Part shown: positions 1 to 7,746 of the stretch, in pieces
Numbering within the stretch: the first letter of the stretch is position 1
Layout: each line of letters opens with the position of its first letter
From: Crossiella equi
GTDB lineage: Bacteria > Actinomycetota > Actinomycetes > Mycobacteriales > Pseudonocardiaceae
Assembly: GCF_017876755.1 (NCBI RefSeq)
Contig: NZ_JAGIOO010000001.1
Span: forward strand, 2,294,001-2,358,000
DNA length: 64,000 bases
Direction of reading: 5' to 3'
The notes under the pieces: model-generated
Told to the model about the DNA's origin: nothing
The model's input: only the letters and a program-made list of their open reading frames with translations
Databases searched by the model: none
Program-made: the position numbers and the translations under genes

Positions 1-1
1 C

Positions 2-559
2 GGCACCATCAACCTCGACGCCGTCCGGTACTCCCCCGGCGCCATGGTGCGGATGTGGCACGGGCTCGGCGGGCACGCCGACCTCAGCACCGCGCAGGCG
101 CAGACGCCGAGCGGGCTGCACCGGTGGGTGCTGGACCCGGTGCGCGGGACCGCGCGGGAGCGGGTGCTCGGGGAGGAGTCGGTCGAGTTCCCCACCATCA
201 ACGAGAGCCTCACCGGGCTCGCGCACCGCTACGTCTACTCCGTCGTCGACTCCCTGGTCGCCGACACCGGCGGAGTGCTCAAGTACGACCTGGCCTCCGG
301 GGCCGTGCAGCGCCACCAGCTGGAGCAGACCTGGCGGCCCGGGGAGGCGGTGTTCGTGCCCGCCCCCGACGCCACGGGCGAGGACGAGGGCTGGCTGCTG
401 TCGGTGACCTCCAGCGAGCACGGGGAGGCCTCGCGGCTGCTCGTGCTCGACGCCACCGACCTGGCGGCCGGGCCGGTGGCCCAGGTGCACCTGCCCACAC
501 GCGTGCCGCTGGGCTTCCACGGCTCGTGGATCAGTGACGAGGAACTGGGCCTGGCGTGA
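2..559 (+). CDS. Carotenoid oxygenase family protein, C-terminal part (gene starts before the window)
   Basis: The reading frame is open from base 2 and ends with TGA at 557-559, so about 185 residues of the C-terminus are present. The text fits the end of the carotenoid cleavage oxygenase (RPE65/lignostilbene dioxygenase) family: an EFPTIN segment followed by HRYVY, a 'KYDL' blade, the 'EAVFVP' strand, 'DEGWLLSVT', and the terminal 'HLPTRVPLGFHGSW' signature. Family members are seven-bladed propellers with a four-histidine iron centre that cleave polyene double bonds; the conserved late HG(S/T)W histidine is visible near the end. The substrate cannot be told from this fragment. A large hairpin-forming repeat follows ten bases downstream. 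Family call is firm; the exact role is unknown. Confidence 0.85.
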   Translation, partial: GTINLDAVRYSPGAMVRMWHGLGGHADLSTAQAQTPSGLHRWVLDPVRGTARERVLGEESVEFPTINESLTGLAHRYVYSVVDSLVADTGGVLKYDLASGAVQRHQLEQTWRPGEAVFVPAPDATGEDEGWLLSVTSSEHGEASRLLVLDATDLAAGPVAQVHLPTRVPLGFHGSWISDEELGLA

Positions 560-569
560 AGGACGTGCT

Positions 570-659
570 GGTCACCGAGGACCGGCGGTACCCCAGGGCC
601 GCGGCGGGACCGGCCCCGGGGTACCGCCTGAGTGCTTGGCGGCGGGGTCCTCGGTGACC
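570..659. terminator. Large nested inverted repeat after the carotenoid oxygenase gene
   Basis: Two perfect inverted repeats are nested. The outer arms are GGTCACCGAGGACC (570-583) and its complement (646-659). The inner arms are GGCGGTACCCC (584-594) and its complement (618-628). The left arms are contiguous (25 bases), while the right arms are split by a 17-base insert (629-645). It lies 11 bases after the stop codon, so it could act as a factor-independent terminator without a T tract, common in actinomycetes. The size and nesting are more than a simple terminator needs. Confidence 0.6.
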
Positions 660-697
660 TGTCCCTAACCTGCCCGCAACACGCCCGCTCGTCAATA

Positions 698-707
698 GGT
701 CTAGACC
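698..707. promoter_or_regulatory. GGTCTAGACC palindrome, DasR/GntR-type operator candidate
   Basis: A perfect 10-bp palindrome in an A/T-rich patch, 51 bases before the ABC ATPase start. The extended core GGTCTAGACCA matches the centre of the dre site recognised by the GntR-family regulator DasR in Streptomyces (consensus recalled as ACTGGTCTAGACCACT). The outer bases match poorly. Binding is an inference. Confidence 0.45.
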
Positions 708-757
708 AAATTGGGCCTATGGAGGGGTGTGGGCGCCCGGCGTGCCAAACTCCTCCC

Positions 758-1480
758 ATGACCGACCGGAGGCCGCCCACGCTGGCAGTTTTCGACCTGC
801 ACCGCGCCTACGGCACCGGTCCGCGCGGGGTGCGCGCGCTGCGCGGAGTCACCTTGACGGTGGATCCGGGCAGACTGGTCGCGGTCATGGGGCCCAGCGG
901 CTCGGGCAAGTCCACGCTGCTCAACCTCGCGGGCGGTCTGGACAGCCCGACCTCCGGGCGGGTCGAGGTCAACGGGCGCGACCTGGCCGGGCTGCGGCAC
1001 GGGGAGCTGGCCGCGTTGCGGCGCAACACCATCGGCTACGTCTTCCAGGAGTACAACCTGGTGCCCGCGCTGACCGCGGTGGAGAACGTGGCGCTGCCGC
1101 GCGAGCTGGACGGGGTGCCCGCGCGGCGGGCCAAGGCGCAGGCCATGGAGACGCTCACCCAGCTCGGCATCGCCGAGATCGCCGAGGAGTTCCCGGAACG
1201 GCTCTCCGGCGGGCAGCAGCAGCGGGTGGCCATCGCGCGGGCGGTGGTCGGGCCCCGGCAGCTGATCCTGGCCGACGAGCCGACCGGGGCCCTGGACTCC
1301 GACAGCGGCGAGGCGGTGCTGCGGCTGCTGCGGGCGCGCTGCGACGCGGGTGCGGCCGGGGTGCTGGTGACGCACGAGGCCCGCCATGCGGCGTGGGCCG
1401 ATCAGGTGATCTTCCTTCAGGACGGCCACCTGGTGGACGAAACGGGATACACGTTGGACCCGGAGTCCCTGCTCAGCTGA
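758..1480 (+). CDS. ABC transporter ATP-binding protein, MacB/LolD type
   Basis: A 240-residue ATPase starting at the ATG at 758; longer upstream readings of the same frame cross the intergenic region and the palindrome. It has the Walker A GPSGSGKST near residue 46, a Q-loop 'YVFQEYNLVP', the signature LSGGQQQR, Walker B 'LILADEPTGALD' and the H-loop 'VTHEARHA'. The spacing and the DEPTGALD motif are typical of the MacB/LolD/FtsE subfamily, which works with FtsX-type permeases at the membrane. No permease gene follows; the next gene is an unrelated Ppx/GppA protein, so its partner must be encoded elsewhere. The GGTCTAGACC palindrome lies just upstream and may control it. Confidence 0.85.
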   Translation: MTDRRPPTLAVFDLHRAYGTGPRGVRALRGVTLTVDPGRLVAVMGPSGSGKSTLLNLAGGLDSPTSGRVEVNGRDLAGLRHGELAALRRNTIGYVFQEYNLVPALTAVENVALPRELDGVPARRAKAQAMETLTQLGIAEIAEEFPERLSGGQQQRVAIARAVVGPRQLILADEPTGALDSDSGEAVLRLLRARCDAGAAGVLVTHEARHAAWADQVIFLQDGHLVDETGYTLDPESLLS

Positions 1481-1585
1481 GCGGGGTGGTTCACCGCGAG
1501 CACCGTCACCCGTTCTGCCCTGTCCGGTCACTGTTCAAGATCCCTAGGCTCGGCGAGGACAACCGAGCGCTGGGAGTGAGAAGTC

Positions 1586-2464
1586 GTGCCACAGGCCAGA
1601 GTGGCGGCGATCGAGTGCGGAGTGGACTCGATCCAGCTGCTGGTCGCCGATCTGCCGGGAGCGGACGGTCAGGTCCTGACCGAGGTGGCACGCCGCTTCG
1701 AACCGCTCTGCCCGCGGGAACGCCTGCCCAGGGCCCGTGCCGTGCTCAGCGACTACGCCGAGGTCATCACCGCGCTGGAGGTCCAGAAGGTCCGCATGTG
1801 CGGGATCGGCGCGGACTCCTCGCTGGTCCAGATCGCGCTGGACACCCTGGGCATCACCCCGGAGTCGCTGGACGCCGCCGAGTGCGCGCGGCTGTCCTTC
1901 GCCGGCGCGGTGGGCGATCTGCCGGGCGCGGGCCAGGTGACGCACCTGGTGACCGACATCGGCCCGCACGCGACGCAGCTGGCACTGGGAGCGTCCACGG
2001 TGGAGCGCAGCGCCTCGGTGGACCTGGGCTGCGCGGCGATCGCGGAACGCTACTTCCACCACGACCCGCCGACCGAGGACGAGATCGAGCAGGCCCGCCA
2101 GGACATGACGTTCGTGGTGGACCACGCGCTGGCCGCGGTACCGGGCTGGCGGACGGCGCGCCTGGTCGGGGTGTCGGAGTCGGTGGCCTGCGTGGCCGCG
2201 TTCGTGCTGGGTGACCGGCCGGGCCCGGAGCAGCCGCTGCACCACGCGGTGATCACCGAGGAGGAGCTGAGCGTGGCCGCGGCGGAGCTGCTGACCATGC
2301 CCGCGGACACCCGGCGCGCGCTGGTGACGCCCTACCCGCACCTGGCCGACGTGCTGCCCGCGTGCGCGCTGGCGGTGCAGCTGTTCATGCAGCGTGCTGG
2401 TCAACAGCGGCTCGTGGTGAGCCGGCACGACATCCTGCACGGGCTGGCCAGACACACAGGATGA
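1586..2464 (+). CDS. Diverged Ppx/GppA family protein
   Basis: A 292-residue protein from a GTG start preceded by GGGAGTGAGAA. It follows the Ppx/GppA exopolyphosphatase fold of the ASKHA superfamily: an opening 'AAIECGVDSIQLLVAD' corresponds to the usual AAIDCGTNSIRLLVAD, and 'HLVTDIGPHATQLALG' corresponds to the second phosphate loop DIGGGSTEL. Both loops are altered: D to E and N to D in the first, GGSTE to PHATQ in the second, and the acidic GEEEA patch reads DAAECA. Catalysis is therefore doubtful; a (p)ppGpp- or polyphosphate-sensing role is possible. Its 3' end overlaps the convergent DUF998 gene by 80 bases. Confidence 0.75.
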   Translation: MPQARVAAIECGVDSIQLLVADLPGADGQVLTEVARRFEPLCPRERLPRARAVLSDYAEVITALEVQKVRMCGIGADSSLVQIALDTLGITPESLDAAECARLSFAGAVGDLPGAGQVTHLVTDIGPHATQLALGASTVERSASVDLGCAAIAERYFHHDPPTEDEIEQARQDMTFVVDHALAAVPGWRTARLVGVSESVACVAAFVLGDRPGPEQPLHHAVITEEELSVAAAELLTMPADTRRALVTPYPHLADVLPACALAVQLFMQRAGQQRLVVSRHDILHGLARHTG

Positions 2465-3089
2465 TCCCGATGACCACCAGCCACAGGTTGAACGCGTAGA
2501 CCGACAGGCGCTGCATGCCGCCCGCGCCGAGCCCGAAGTGCAGCGAGGACGCGGAGTACAGGCCCGAGGTGAACAGCATCGAGGCCAGCACGGTGACCGC
2601 GGCGGACAGGTAGCCGAACACCGCGACCGCGGGGGCCTTGGGCCGGACCGCGACGCTGACCAGGAACGCGGCCAGGCCGGAGATGGGCAGGTAGGGCGCG
2701 GCGAGCAGGTGCGCGGTGAGGTTGACGTCCTCGGGCACCAGGCCGCTGACGACCTGCAGCACCCCGGCGAAGACCATGAGCAGGTAGGCGGTGCCGCCCG
2801 CCCAGCTCAGCGGCCACACCTTGCGCAGCAGCAGGGCGCCGCCGATGAGGCAGGCCCCGGCGAGCACGGTGGTGGTGTTGACCACCGAGTGCAGGGGCGA
2901 GCAGACGAAGTGCGGCGGACCGGCCGGGGCCAGGAACAGGCCGCAGGTGGTGTTGCCGAGGTGGCTGAGCTGCTCATCGCCCCAGGAGTACGGGGTCTCC
3001 CAGGCGAGGGTGGCGGCCAGCTGCCCGCCGACGCACAGCACGGCGGCGAGGATCCACAGCAGGGCACCCGCGATGATCATAGGGTCCAC
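2385..3089 (-). CDS. DUF998-type integral membrane protein
   Basis: A 234-residue protein with about six hydrophobic segments. It begins MDPMIIAGALLWILAAVLC, has the extracellular-looking loop 'DEQLSHLGNTTCG' and a 'HSVVNTTTVLAG' segment, and ends in a polar tail. The layout (DEQLSxLG after helix 1, 'N' before helix 2, six helices) fits the DUF998 family of small membrane proteins of unknown function. It runs against the Ppx/GppA gene, sharing 80 bases of opposite-strand coding sequence, so the last 25 or so residues (ARAGCRAGSPRAAVDQ) may be poorly conserved. No motif points to a substrate. Confidence 0.7.
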   Translation of the reverse strand: MDPMIIAGALLWILAAVLCVGGQLAATLAWETPYSWGDEQLSHLGNTTCGLFLAPAGPPHFVCSPLHSVVNTTTVLAGACLIGGALLLRKVWPLSWAGGTAYLLMVFAGVLQVVSGLVPEDVNLTAHLLAAPYLPISGLAAFLVSVAVRPKAPAVAVFGYLSAAVTVLASMLFTSGLYSASSLHFGLGAGGMQRLSVYAFNLWLVVIGIILCVWPARAGCRAGSPRAAVDQHAA

Positions 3090-3171
3090 TATGGCGTGAA
3101 TGTCGCATTCCTGGCGAGAGGCGCGAGTCGGTCCGGTCGGCTGGTTCCGGATTTCCGCCCGGCCGGACGCC

Positions 3172-6033
3172 CTAACGGACCTTCTCCAGGGTCAGGGCGA
3201 ACACGTGCGCACGCGGCCGGGTCGTCGTCGGCAGGGTGAGCGCGCGCAGGCGCCGCGCCGGGTCGACCGGCAGGACCTGGTGGAACACCGAGGCCCGCCG
3301 GGGCCGCGGCCCGGTGCGGTCGTGGATCTGGTTCGTGCGCACGGCCTCGCTCTCCCCGAAGGCCGCCGAGGTGAGCCAGTCGGTGAGGGCGAGGCGGACC
3401 GTGGCGGCGGTGCCGTCGGTGTAGTGCAGCGTGGCCTGGGCGTCGGTGTTGCCGTTGTCGCTGGCGCCCAGCACGTGCAGGCGCGTGTAGGCGCCTTCGG
3501 GCAGGGGGATGGTCTGCCCGGCCGCGAGGACGTTGTTGCGTGTGCCCTCGTGGCCGTTGGTGAAGGTGAACGGGATGCCGTCGTTGGTGAGCGCGCCGTT
3601 CTGCGGCAGCTGGCCGGAGGGGTAGGTGCGGCCGGTGCCGTCGAAGTCGCCGTCCCCGAGGTAGAACTCGTTGGTGATGGCGTCGTTGGTGTGGTGCGGT
3701 TCCAGGTCCACCCGCACGGTGTCGCCGCCGGGCGGCAGCGCGGGCAGGCCCCAGGGCGCGGCGGGCTCGGTCACGGTCACCGGTGCCACCGAGAGGTCCG
3801 GGCGGGCGCCCGCGGCGTGCACGACGGCCTCCTCGCCGCGGCGCAGCTCGATGTCCAGCACGCCGTCCGGGCGGACGCGGTGGCGCAGCGGGCGGCCGTG
3901 CCCGTCGCGCACGGTGAGGCGGCCGGGGATGCCGGTGCGCACGCGGCAGGGCGCGCCCGCGAGGCTGCGCAGCCGCACGAACTCGGTCCGGCCGCCACGG
4001 CGCACGGCGGTGAGCAGGAAGGCGCCCTCGGTGCGGAAGTCGTGCAGGGTGACGTCGGCCCACCCGGCGGGCACGGCCGGGAAGACGCGGATGAGCCCGC
4101 CCCAGCTCTGGCAGAGCATGTCGTGCAGGGACTGCATGCCCGACAGCGGGGTCTCGATGACCGGGCCCGCCTCGTAGTACATGGTGTTGGGCTGGAGGAA
4201 CCGCGCGACCAGCTCGCGCAGGTACCCCAACGCGTCCTCGCCGCGGCCGAACTGGGCGGAGATCGAGGCGGCACCGGTGAAGCTGTAGCCGCGCAGCGCG
4301 CCCTCGAAGCCGATCCAGTGCCGCAGCGAGCGGTCGACGAGCTCGCGGTGCTCGGGCTGTTCGGCGGTGACCAGGTAGAGCGGATAGACCATGAGCAGGT
4401 GCGAGTAGTGCCGGTGCGACTTGGCGAAGGGCACGCCCGCGCCGATCATGAACCCGTTGGCGTCGACCGGGTAGTCCACGAGCCGGTCCAGGACCTCCTG
4501 CCACTTCGGCGCGAGCTCGTCGTGCACGCGCAGCAGCCGCACGGTCTCCAGCAGGGTCTGGCAGCTCCAGCGCAGCAGCGCCAGGTCGTAGTTGCAGTCC
4601 GGGGCGCTGCCGTACTCCGGGGAGAACGTGGGCGGCAGGTGCAGCCGCCCGTCCGCGCCCGGGGTGAGGAAGTGCAGGTAGTAGTTCACCGCGCGGCGCA
4701 GGACCGGGTACAGGACCTCGCGCAGCACGCGCTCGTCCATGCTGTGCCGGTAGGTCAGCCAGACGTTGTGCAGCAGCCACGGCAGGTCGCCGACCTCGGG
4801 GTCCGGTGAGGTCGTGCCCGGCACGCCGAGCAAGCCCGCGTCCTCGAACTGGGCGTCGGTGCTGCGGCGCAGGCCCATCGAGTCGTGCCGGTACTCCGGG
4901 CGCAGGCCCGTGACGAGCGTCTGCTTGTGGGTGGCCAGGGTGCGCGGGATCGGGTCCAGCTCGGGGTGGCCGGAGCCGTGCACCGGCCAGTACTGGAGCT
5001 GGGCGTTGAGGTTCCACCACACCGAGGGCCACGGCGTGGGTTCGAGCCAGGGGCCGGTGGTGGCCATGACCGGGCCGGTGGCGCGGCTGGCGCTGGCGAG
5101 CTTGTACAGCTGGATCCAGTAGAAGCTCTGCAGCAGACCGTCCGGGATGGACAGGAAGCTGCGGCGGTAGCAGTCGTGCCACCAGGCTCGGTGTTCGCGC
5201 AGCAGCTCGGCGTCCGGGGTGCGCTGGGCGCGGCGGAGCGCGGTGCGGGCGAACTGGGCGGCGGTGGTGTCGGGATGGCTGTGCGCGACGGTGAGCAGCA
5301 GGCGGGTGGTGTCGCCGGTGCGGGTCTCCCGGTAGGCGGTGGCGGTCTGGCCGCCCGCGACCATGGCCTGGGTGACCAGGGTGAGGTCGCCGCCGGGCTC
5401 GGTGACCGGGGGCGGGTTGCGGGGGAAGTCCTTGGGCGGGTCCTCGCGCACGGTGCGCGGGCTCAGCGCCTCGGCCGCGTGGAAGCTGACCCGCGCGTCG
5501 CGTTCACCCGGGCCGCGGCGGACTTCCAGGCGCAGCACCGACCGGACACTGTGGACGGTCAGGTGCAGGTCCAGGCGGCCCCGGTCGGTGGTGACCGAGC
5601 CGCGCAGCTCGGCCTGCCAGAGGTCCAGGCGCCAGTCCACCGCGGTGATCGTGCCCACCGGGGTGAGCAGGAGCTTGCCGACGGGCAGGCGGGCCACGCC
5701 CCACTCGTTGCCGAACCGGGGGCGGTGGTCCTGGACCTGGCTGTGGTCCACGGTGAGCCGGAGGGCGTTGGCGCCCGGTTCGCGGTAGACGCTGGTGGCC
5801 AGGAACCCGTTGCCCAGGAACGGTCCCTCGTACCAGGTGCGCGGCAGCCGGGCCCAGCGCAGGTCCTGGTCGGCGAGGAAGGTGGCCCAGGCCCGGTCGG
5901 TGCGCATGCGGTTGTCCACACCCGCGCCCTCGGCGGCGGGACCGGCCTCGGCGCGGCCGCCCAGGACGAGCGGTCCGGCCACCGCGGCGCCGAGGAACCC
6001 CCGCCGGGACAGTCCGGCACTCCCCTGATCCAT
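3172..6033 (-). CDS. Secreted GH95-like glycoside hydrolase (Tat signal)
   Basis: About 953 residues starting at ATG 6033 (GGAG lies just upstream; an earlier in-frame ATG at 6114 would add an unlikely 27 residues). The N-terminus carries a twin-arginine signal, SRRGFLGAAVAG. The body follows glycoside hydrolase family 95: an N-terminal beta domain with 'WYEGPFLGNGFLATSVY', and an (alpha/alpha)6 barrel with the 'NLNAQLQYWPV' segment where the family has its conserved Asn residues. GH95 includes alpha-L-fucosidases and alpha-L-galactosidases acting on plant xyloglucan or rhamnogalacturonan. It is transcribed away from a GH105 gene, which suggests shared control and plant cell-wall substrates. 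An AACGTT palindrome at 6050-6055 could be half of a LacI-type operator, but support is weak. Confidence 0.75.
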   Translation of the reverse strand: MDQGSAGLSRRGFLGAAVAGPLVLGGRAEAGPAAEGAGVDNRMRTDRAWATFLADQDLRWARLPRTWYEGPFLGNGFLATSVYREPGANALRLTVDHSQVQDHRPRFGNEWGVARLPVGKLLLTPVGTITAVDWRLDLWQAELRGSVTTDRGRLDLHLTVHSVRSVLRLEVRRGPGERDARVSFHAAEALSPRTVREDPPKDFPRNPPPVTEPGGDLTLVTQAMVAGGQTATAYRETRTGDTTRLLLTVAHSHPDTTAAQFARTALRRAQRTPDAELLREHRAWWHDCYRRSFLSIPDGLLQSFYWIQLYKLASASRATGPVMATTGPWLEPTPWPSVWWNLNAQLQYWPVHGSGHPELDPIPRTLATHKQTLVTGLRPEYRHDSMGLRRSTDAQFEDAGLLGVPGTTSPDPEVGDLPWLLHNVWLTYRHSMDERVLREVLYPVLRRAVNYYLHFLTPGADGRLHLPPTFSPEYGSAPDCNYDLALLRWSCQTLLETVRLLRVHDELAPKWQEVLDRLVDYPVDANGFMIGAGVPFAKSHRHYSHLLMVYPLYLVTAEQPEHRELVDRSLRHWIGFEGALRGYSFTGAASISAQFGRGEDALGYLRELVARFLQPNTMYYEAGPVIETPLSGMQSLHDMLCQSWGGLIRVFPAVPAGWADVTLHDFRTEGAFLLTAVRRGGRTEFVRLRSLAGAPCRVRTGIPGRLTVRDGHGRPLRHRVRPDGVLDIELRRGEEAVVHAAGARPDLSVAPVTVTEPAAPWGLPALPPGGDTVRVDLEPHHTNDAITNEFYLGDGDFDGTGRTYPSGQLPQNGALTNDGIPFTFTNGHEGTRNNVLAAGQTIPLPEGAYTRLHVLGASDNGNTDAQATLHYTDGTAATVRLALTDWLTSAAFGESEAVRTNQIHDRTGPRPRRASVFHQVLPVDPARRLRALTLPTTTRPRAHVFALTLEKVR

Positions 6034-6246
6034 CACGACTCCGTCTGCAAACGTTAAGCAAAGATCGGATGTTTGGCGGACCTTGAGCGTAGGGTGGCCG
6101 GTTTTCGAGGTCAAGCGACCCAGCGCCGACTTCCGGACCCTTGACAGGTCTCGGGCACCGGAGTGTGCTGGTCACACCGCCATCGAGGAGTCGCCCGGTT
6201 CGGTTTGAGATCGGATGAATAGCTTTACATCGAGAGGTGGAACCCC

Positions 6247-7401
6247 ATGTTGGTCCGCACCCGGTCGCGGGCGTTCGCGCTCGGCGTGGCACTCGCGCTC
6301 GGCGCCACCCTGACCCCCGCCGCGACCGCGGCCCCGACCGCCCCCTCGGACTGGTCCGTGGCGGTGGTCGACTCGACGATGAAGCGCTACACCCCGGCCC
6401 AGCTCGGCGGCTGGAGCTACACGCGCGGGCTGTACCTGTACGGGCAGTACCTGGTGTACAAGCGCACCGGGCAGAAGAAGTACCTGGACTACGTGCGGGC
6501 GTGGGTGGACCGGTTCGTCGGCGCGAACGGGGAGATCTCCAACGGCTTCACCAACCTGGACTCGATGCGGGCGGCGACCCTGCTCCTGGTGCTGCACACC
6601 GAGACGGGACAGGCGAGGTACAAGAAGGCGGCGGACAGGCTGCGCGCCCGCTTCCCGTCCTACCCGCGCACCAGTGACGGCGGGATGTTCCACGCGACGG
6701 GCAAGGTCGGCCAGCTGTGGGCGGACGGGGTGTACATGGCGCAGCCGTTCATCGCGGGCTACGCCAAGCAGTACGGCGAGACCTACGGCTACGACGAGGC
6801 GGTCCGCAACATGGCCGCCTACTTCAAGAACCTCAAGCGCGACAACGGTTTGCTGTGGCACGCCTACGACGAGGACGGCTCGGAGCCGTGGGCGGGCAAC
6901 CCGGGCAGGCACTCCGCCGAACACTGGGCGCGTGCGATCGGCTGGTTCGGCATGACCGCGATCGACCTGCTGGAGCTGCTGCCCGCCACGCACCCCCGCC
7001 GCGGCGAGCTGGTCGACATGGTGCGCCACCTGGCCCGGGGCTACCGCCAGTACCAGGACCCGGCGACCGGCCGCTGGTTCCAGGTCGTGGACAAGCCGAC
7101 GACCCAGGGCAACTGGACGGAGACCTCGGCCAGCGCCATGTACACCTTCATGATCAGCCGAGGCGTCGAACGCGGTTATCTGGACAGCACGTACCTGGAG
7201 GTCTCACGGAAGGGCTACCAGGGCGTGCTGGCGAAGGCCTCGGTCGGACCGGACGGGCTGACCGACGTGCGGGACATCAGCGAGGGCACCAACGTCGGGA
7301 ACCTGGCGTACTACCTGGGGCGGCCGCGCAACACCAACGACTTCCACGGGCTCGGGGCGTTCCTGGTCATGAACGAACAGCTGCGCAAGACCGGAGCGTG
7401 A
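6247..7401 (+). CDS. Secreted GH105/GH88-type unsaturated glucuronyl hydrolase
   Basis: A 384-residue protein with a Sec signal peptide (MLVRTRSRAFALGVALALGA, cleavage likely after ATAAP). GAGAGGTGG lies six bases before the ATG. The mature part is an (alpha/alpha)6 barrel of the YteR/YesR type: 'WSYTRGLYLYGQYLVYKRTG', 'GGMFHATGKVGQLWADGVYMAQPF', 'HSAEHWARAIGWFGMTAIDLLELLP' and 'NWTETSASAMYTFMISRGV'. The Asp in WADGVYM is the usual catalytic acid of this family, which removes unsaturated galacturonic acid from pectin lyase products. It faces the GH95-like gene across a 213-base promoter region; together they look like a small rhamnogalacturonan-degrading unit. The extracellular location is notable because many GH105 enzymes are cytoplasmic. 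Confidence 0.85.
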   Translation: MLVRTRSRAFALGVALALGATLTPAATAAPTAPSDWSVAVVDSTMKRYTPAQLGGWSYTRGLYLYGQYLVYKRTGQKKYLDYVRAWVDRFVGANGEISNGFTNLDSMRAATLLLVLHTETGQARYKKAADRLRARFPSYPRTSDGGMFHATGKVGQLWADGVYMAQPFIAGYAKQYGETYGYDEAVRNMAAYFKNLKRDNGLLWHAYDEDGSEPWAGNPGRHSAEHWARAIGWFGMTAIDLLELLPATHPRRGELVDMVRHLARGYRQYQDPATGRWFQVVDKPTTQGNWTETSASAMYTFMISRGVERGYLDSTYLEVSRKGYQGVLAKASVGPDGLTDVRDISEGTNVGNLAYYLGRPRNTNDFHGLGAFLVMNEQLRKTGA

Positions 7402-7416
7402 CCACTCCGGGTATTC

Positions 7417-7454
7417 GGCCATGACCGGGGGGACTGGCGTCTCCGGTCACGGCC
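7417..7454 (+). terminator. Hairpin after the GH105 gene
   Basis: GGCCATGACCGG (7417-7428) pairs with CCGGTCACGGCC (7443-7454) with a single A-C mismatch and a 14-base loop. It starts 16 bases after the GH105 stop codon. No T tract follows. Confidence 0.5.
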
Positions 7455-7484
7455 ACCGGAAGTGTCTCGTTCAGCACCGTCCGG

Positions 7485-7746
7485 GTGGAGGACCTGCGGG
7501 ACCGCTTCGGCCCGGCCGAGGTCAGCCCGCACCTGGGGACCGTGCTGGACCTGGGTGGCCGGGGTCGTGTTCCTGGCGCTGGCCGTGGCGTACGGGGCCG
7601 CGCTGGTGGACGTCATCGCCGACGGGGAGCCCGTGGCGCTGGCGCAGGTCGGGCTGGTCGGGTGGTGCCTCGCCGGGTTGGGCGGGGTGGTCAGCCGTCG
7701 CGTCGCGTCTGCTCGGGCAGCCGGACCTCCGGTTCGGCCGCGCTGA
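7485..7746 (+). pseudogene. Frameshifted small membrane protein gene
   Basis: Two adjoining stretches with nearly perfect G/C third positions lie in different frames. From about 7446 to 7550 the frame starting at GTG 7485 reads like a soluble N-terminus (VEDLRDRFGPAEVSPHLGTVLDLG). From about 7551 onward the +1 frame reads a hydrophobic pair of helices (VAGVVFLALAVAYGAALVDV ... VGWCLAGLGGVVSRR) ending at TGA 7746. A single indel near 7545-7552 would join them into an about 85-residue protein with two membrane segments. It is either a real pseudogene or a sequencing error. The last 56 bases overlap the end of the convergent GGDEF gene. Function unknown. Confidence 0.4.

Noticed and set aside
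6034-6114. Start of the GH95-like gene at 6114
   Set aside because: It would put 27 residues before the Tat signal; the ATG at 6033 has GGAG in place and gives a normal signal peptide.
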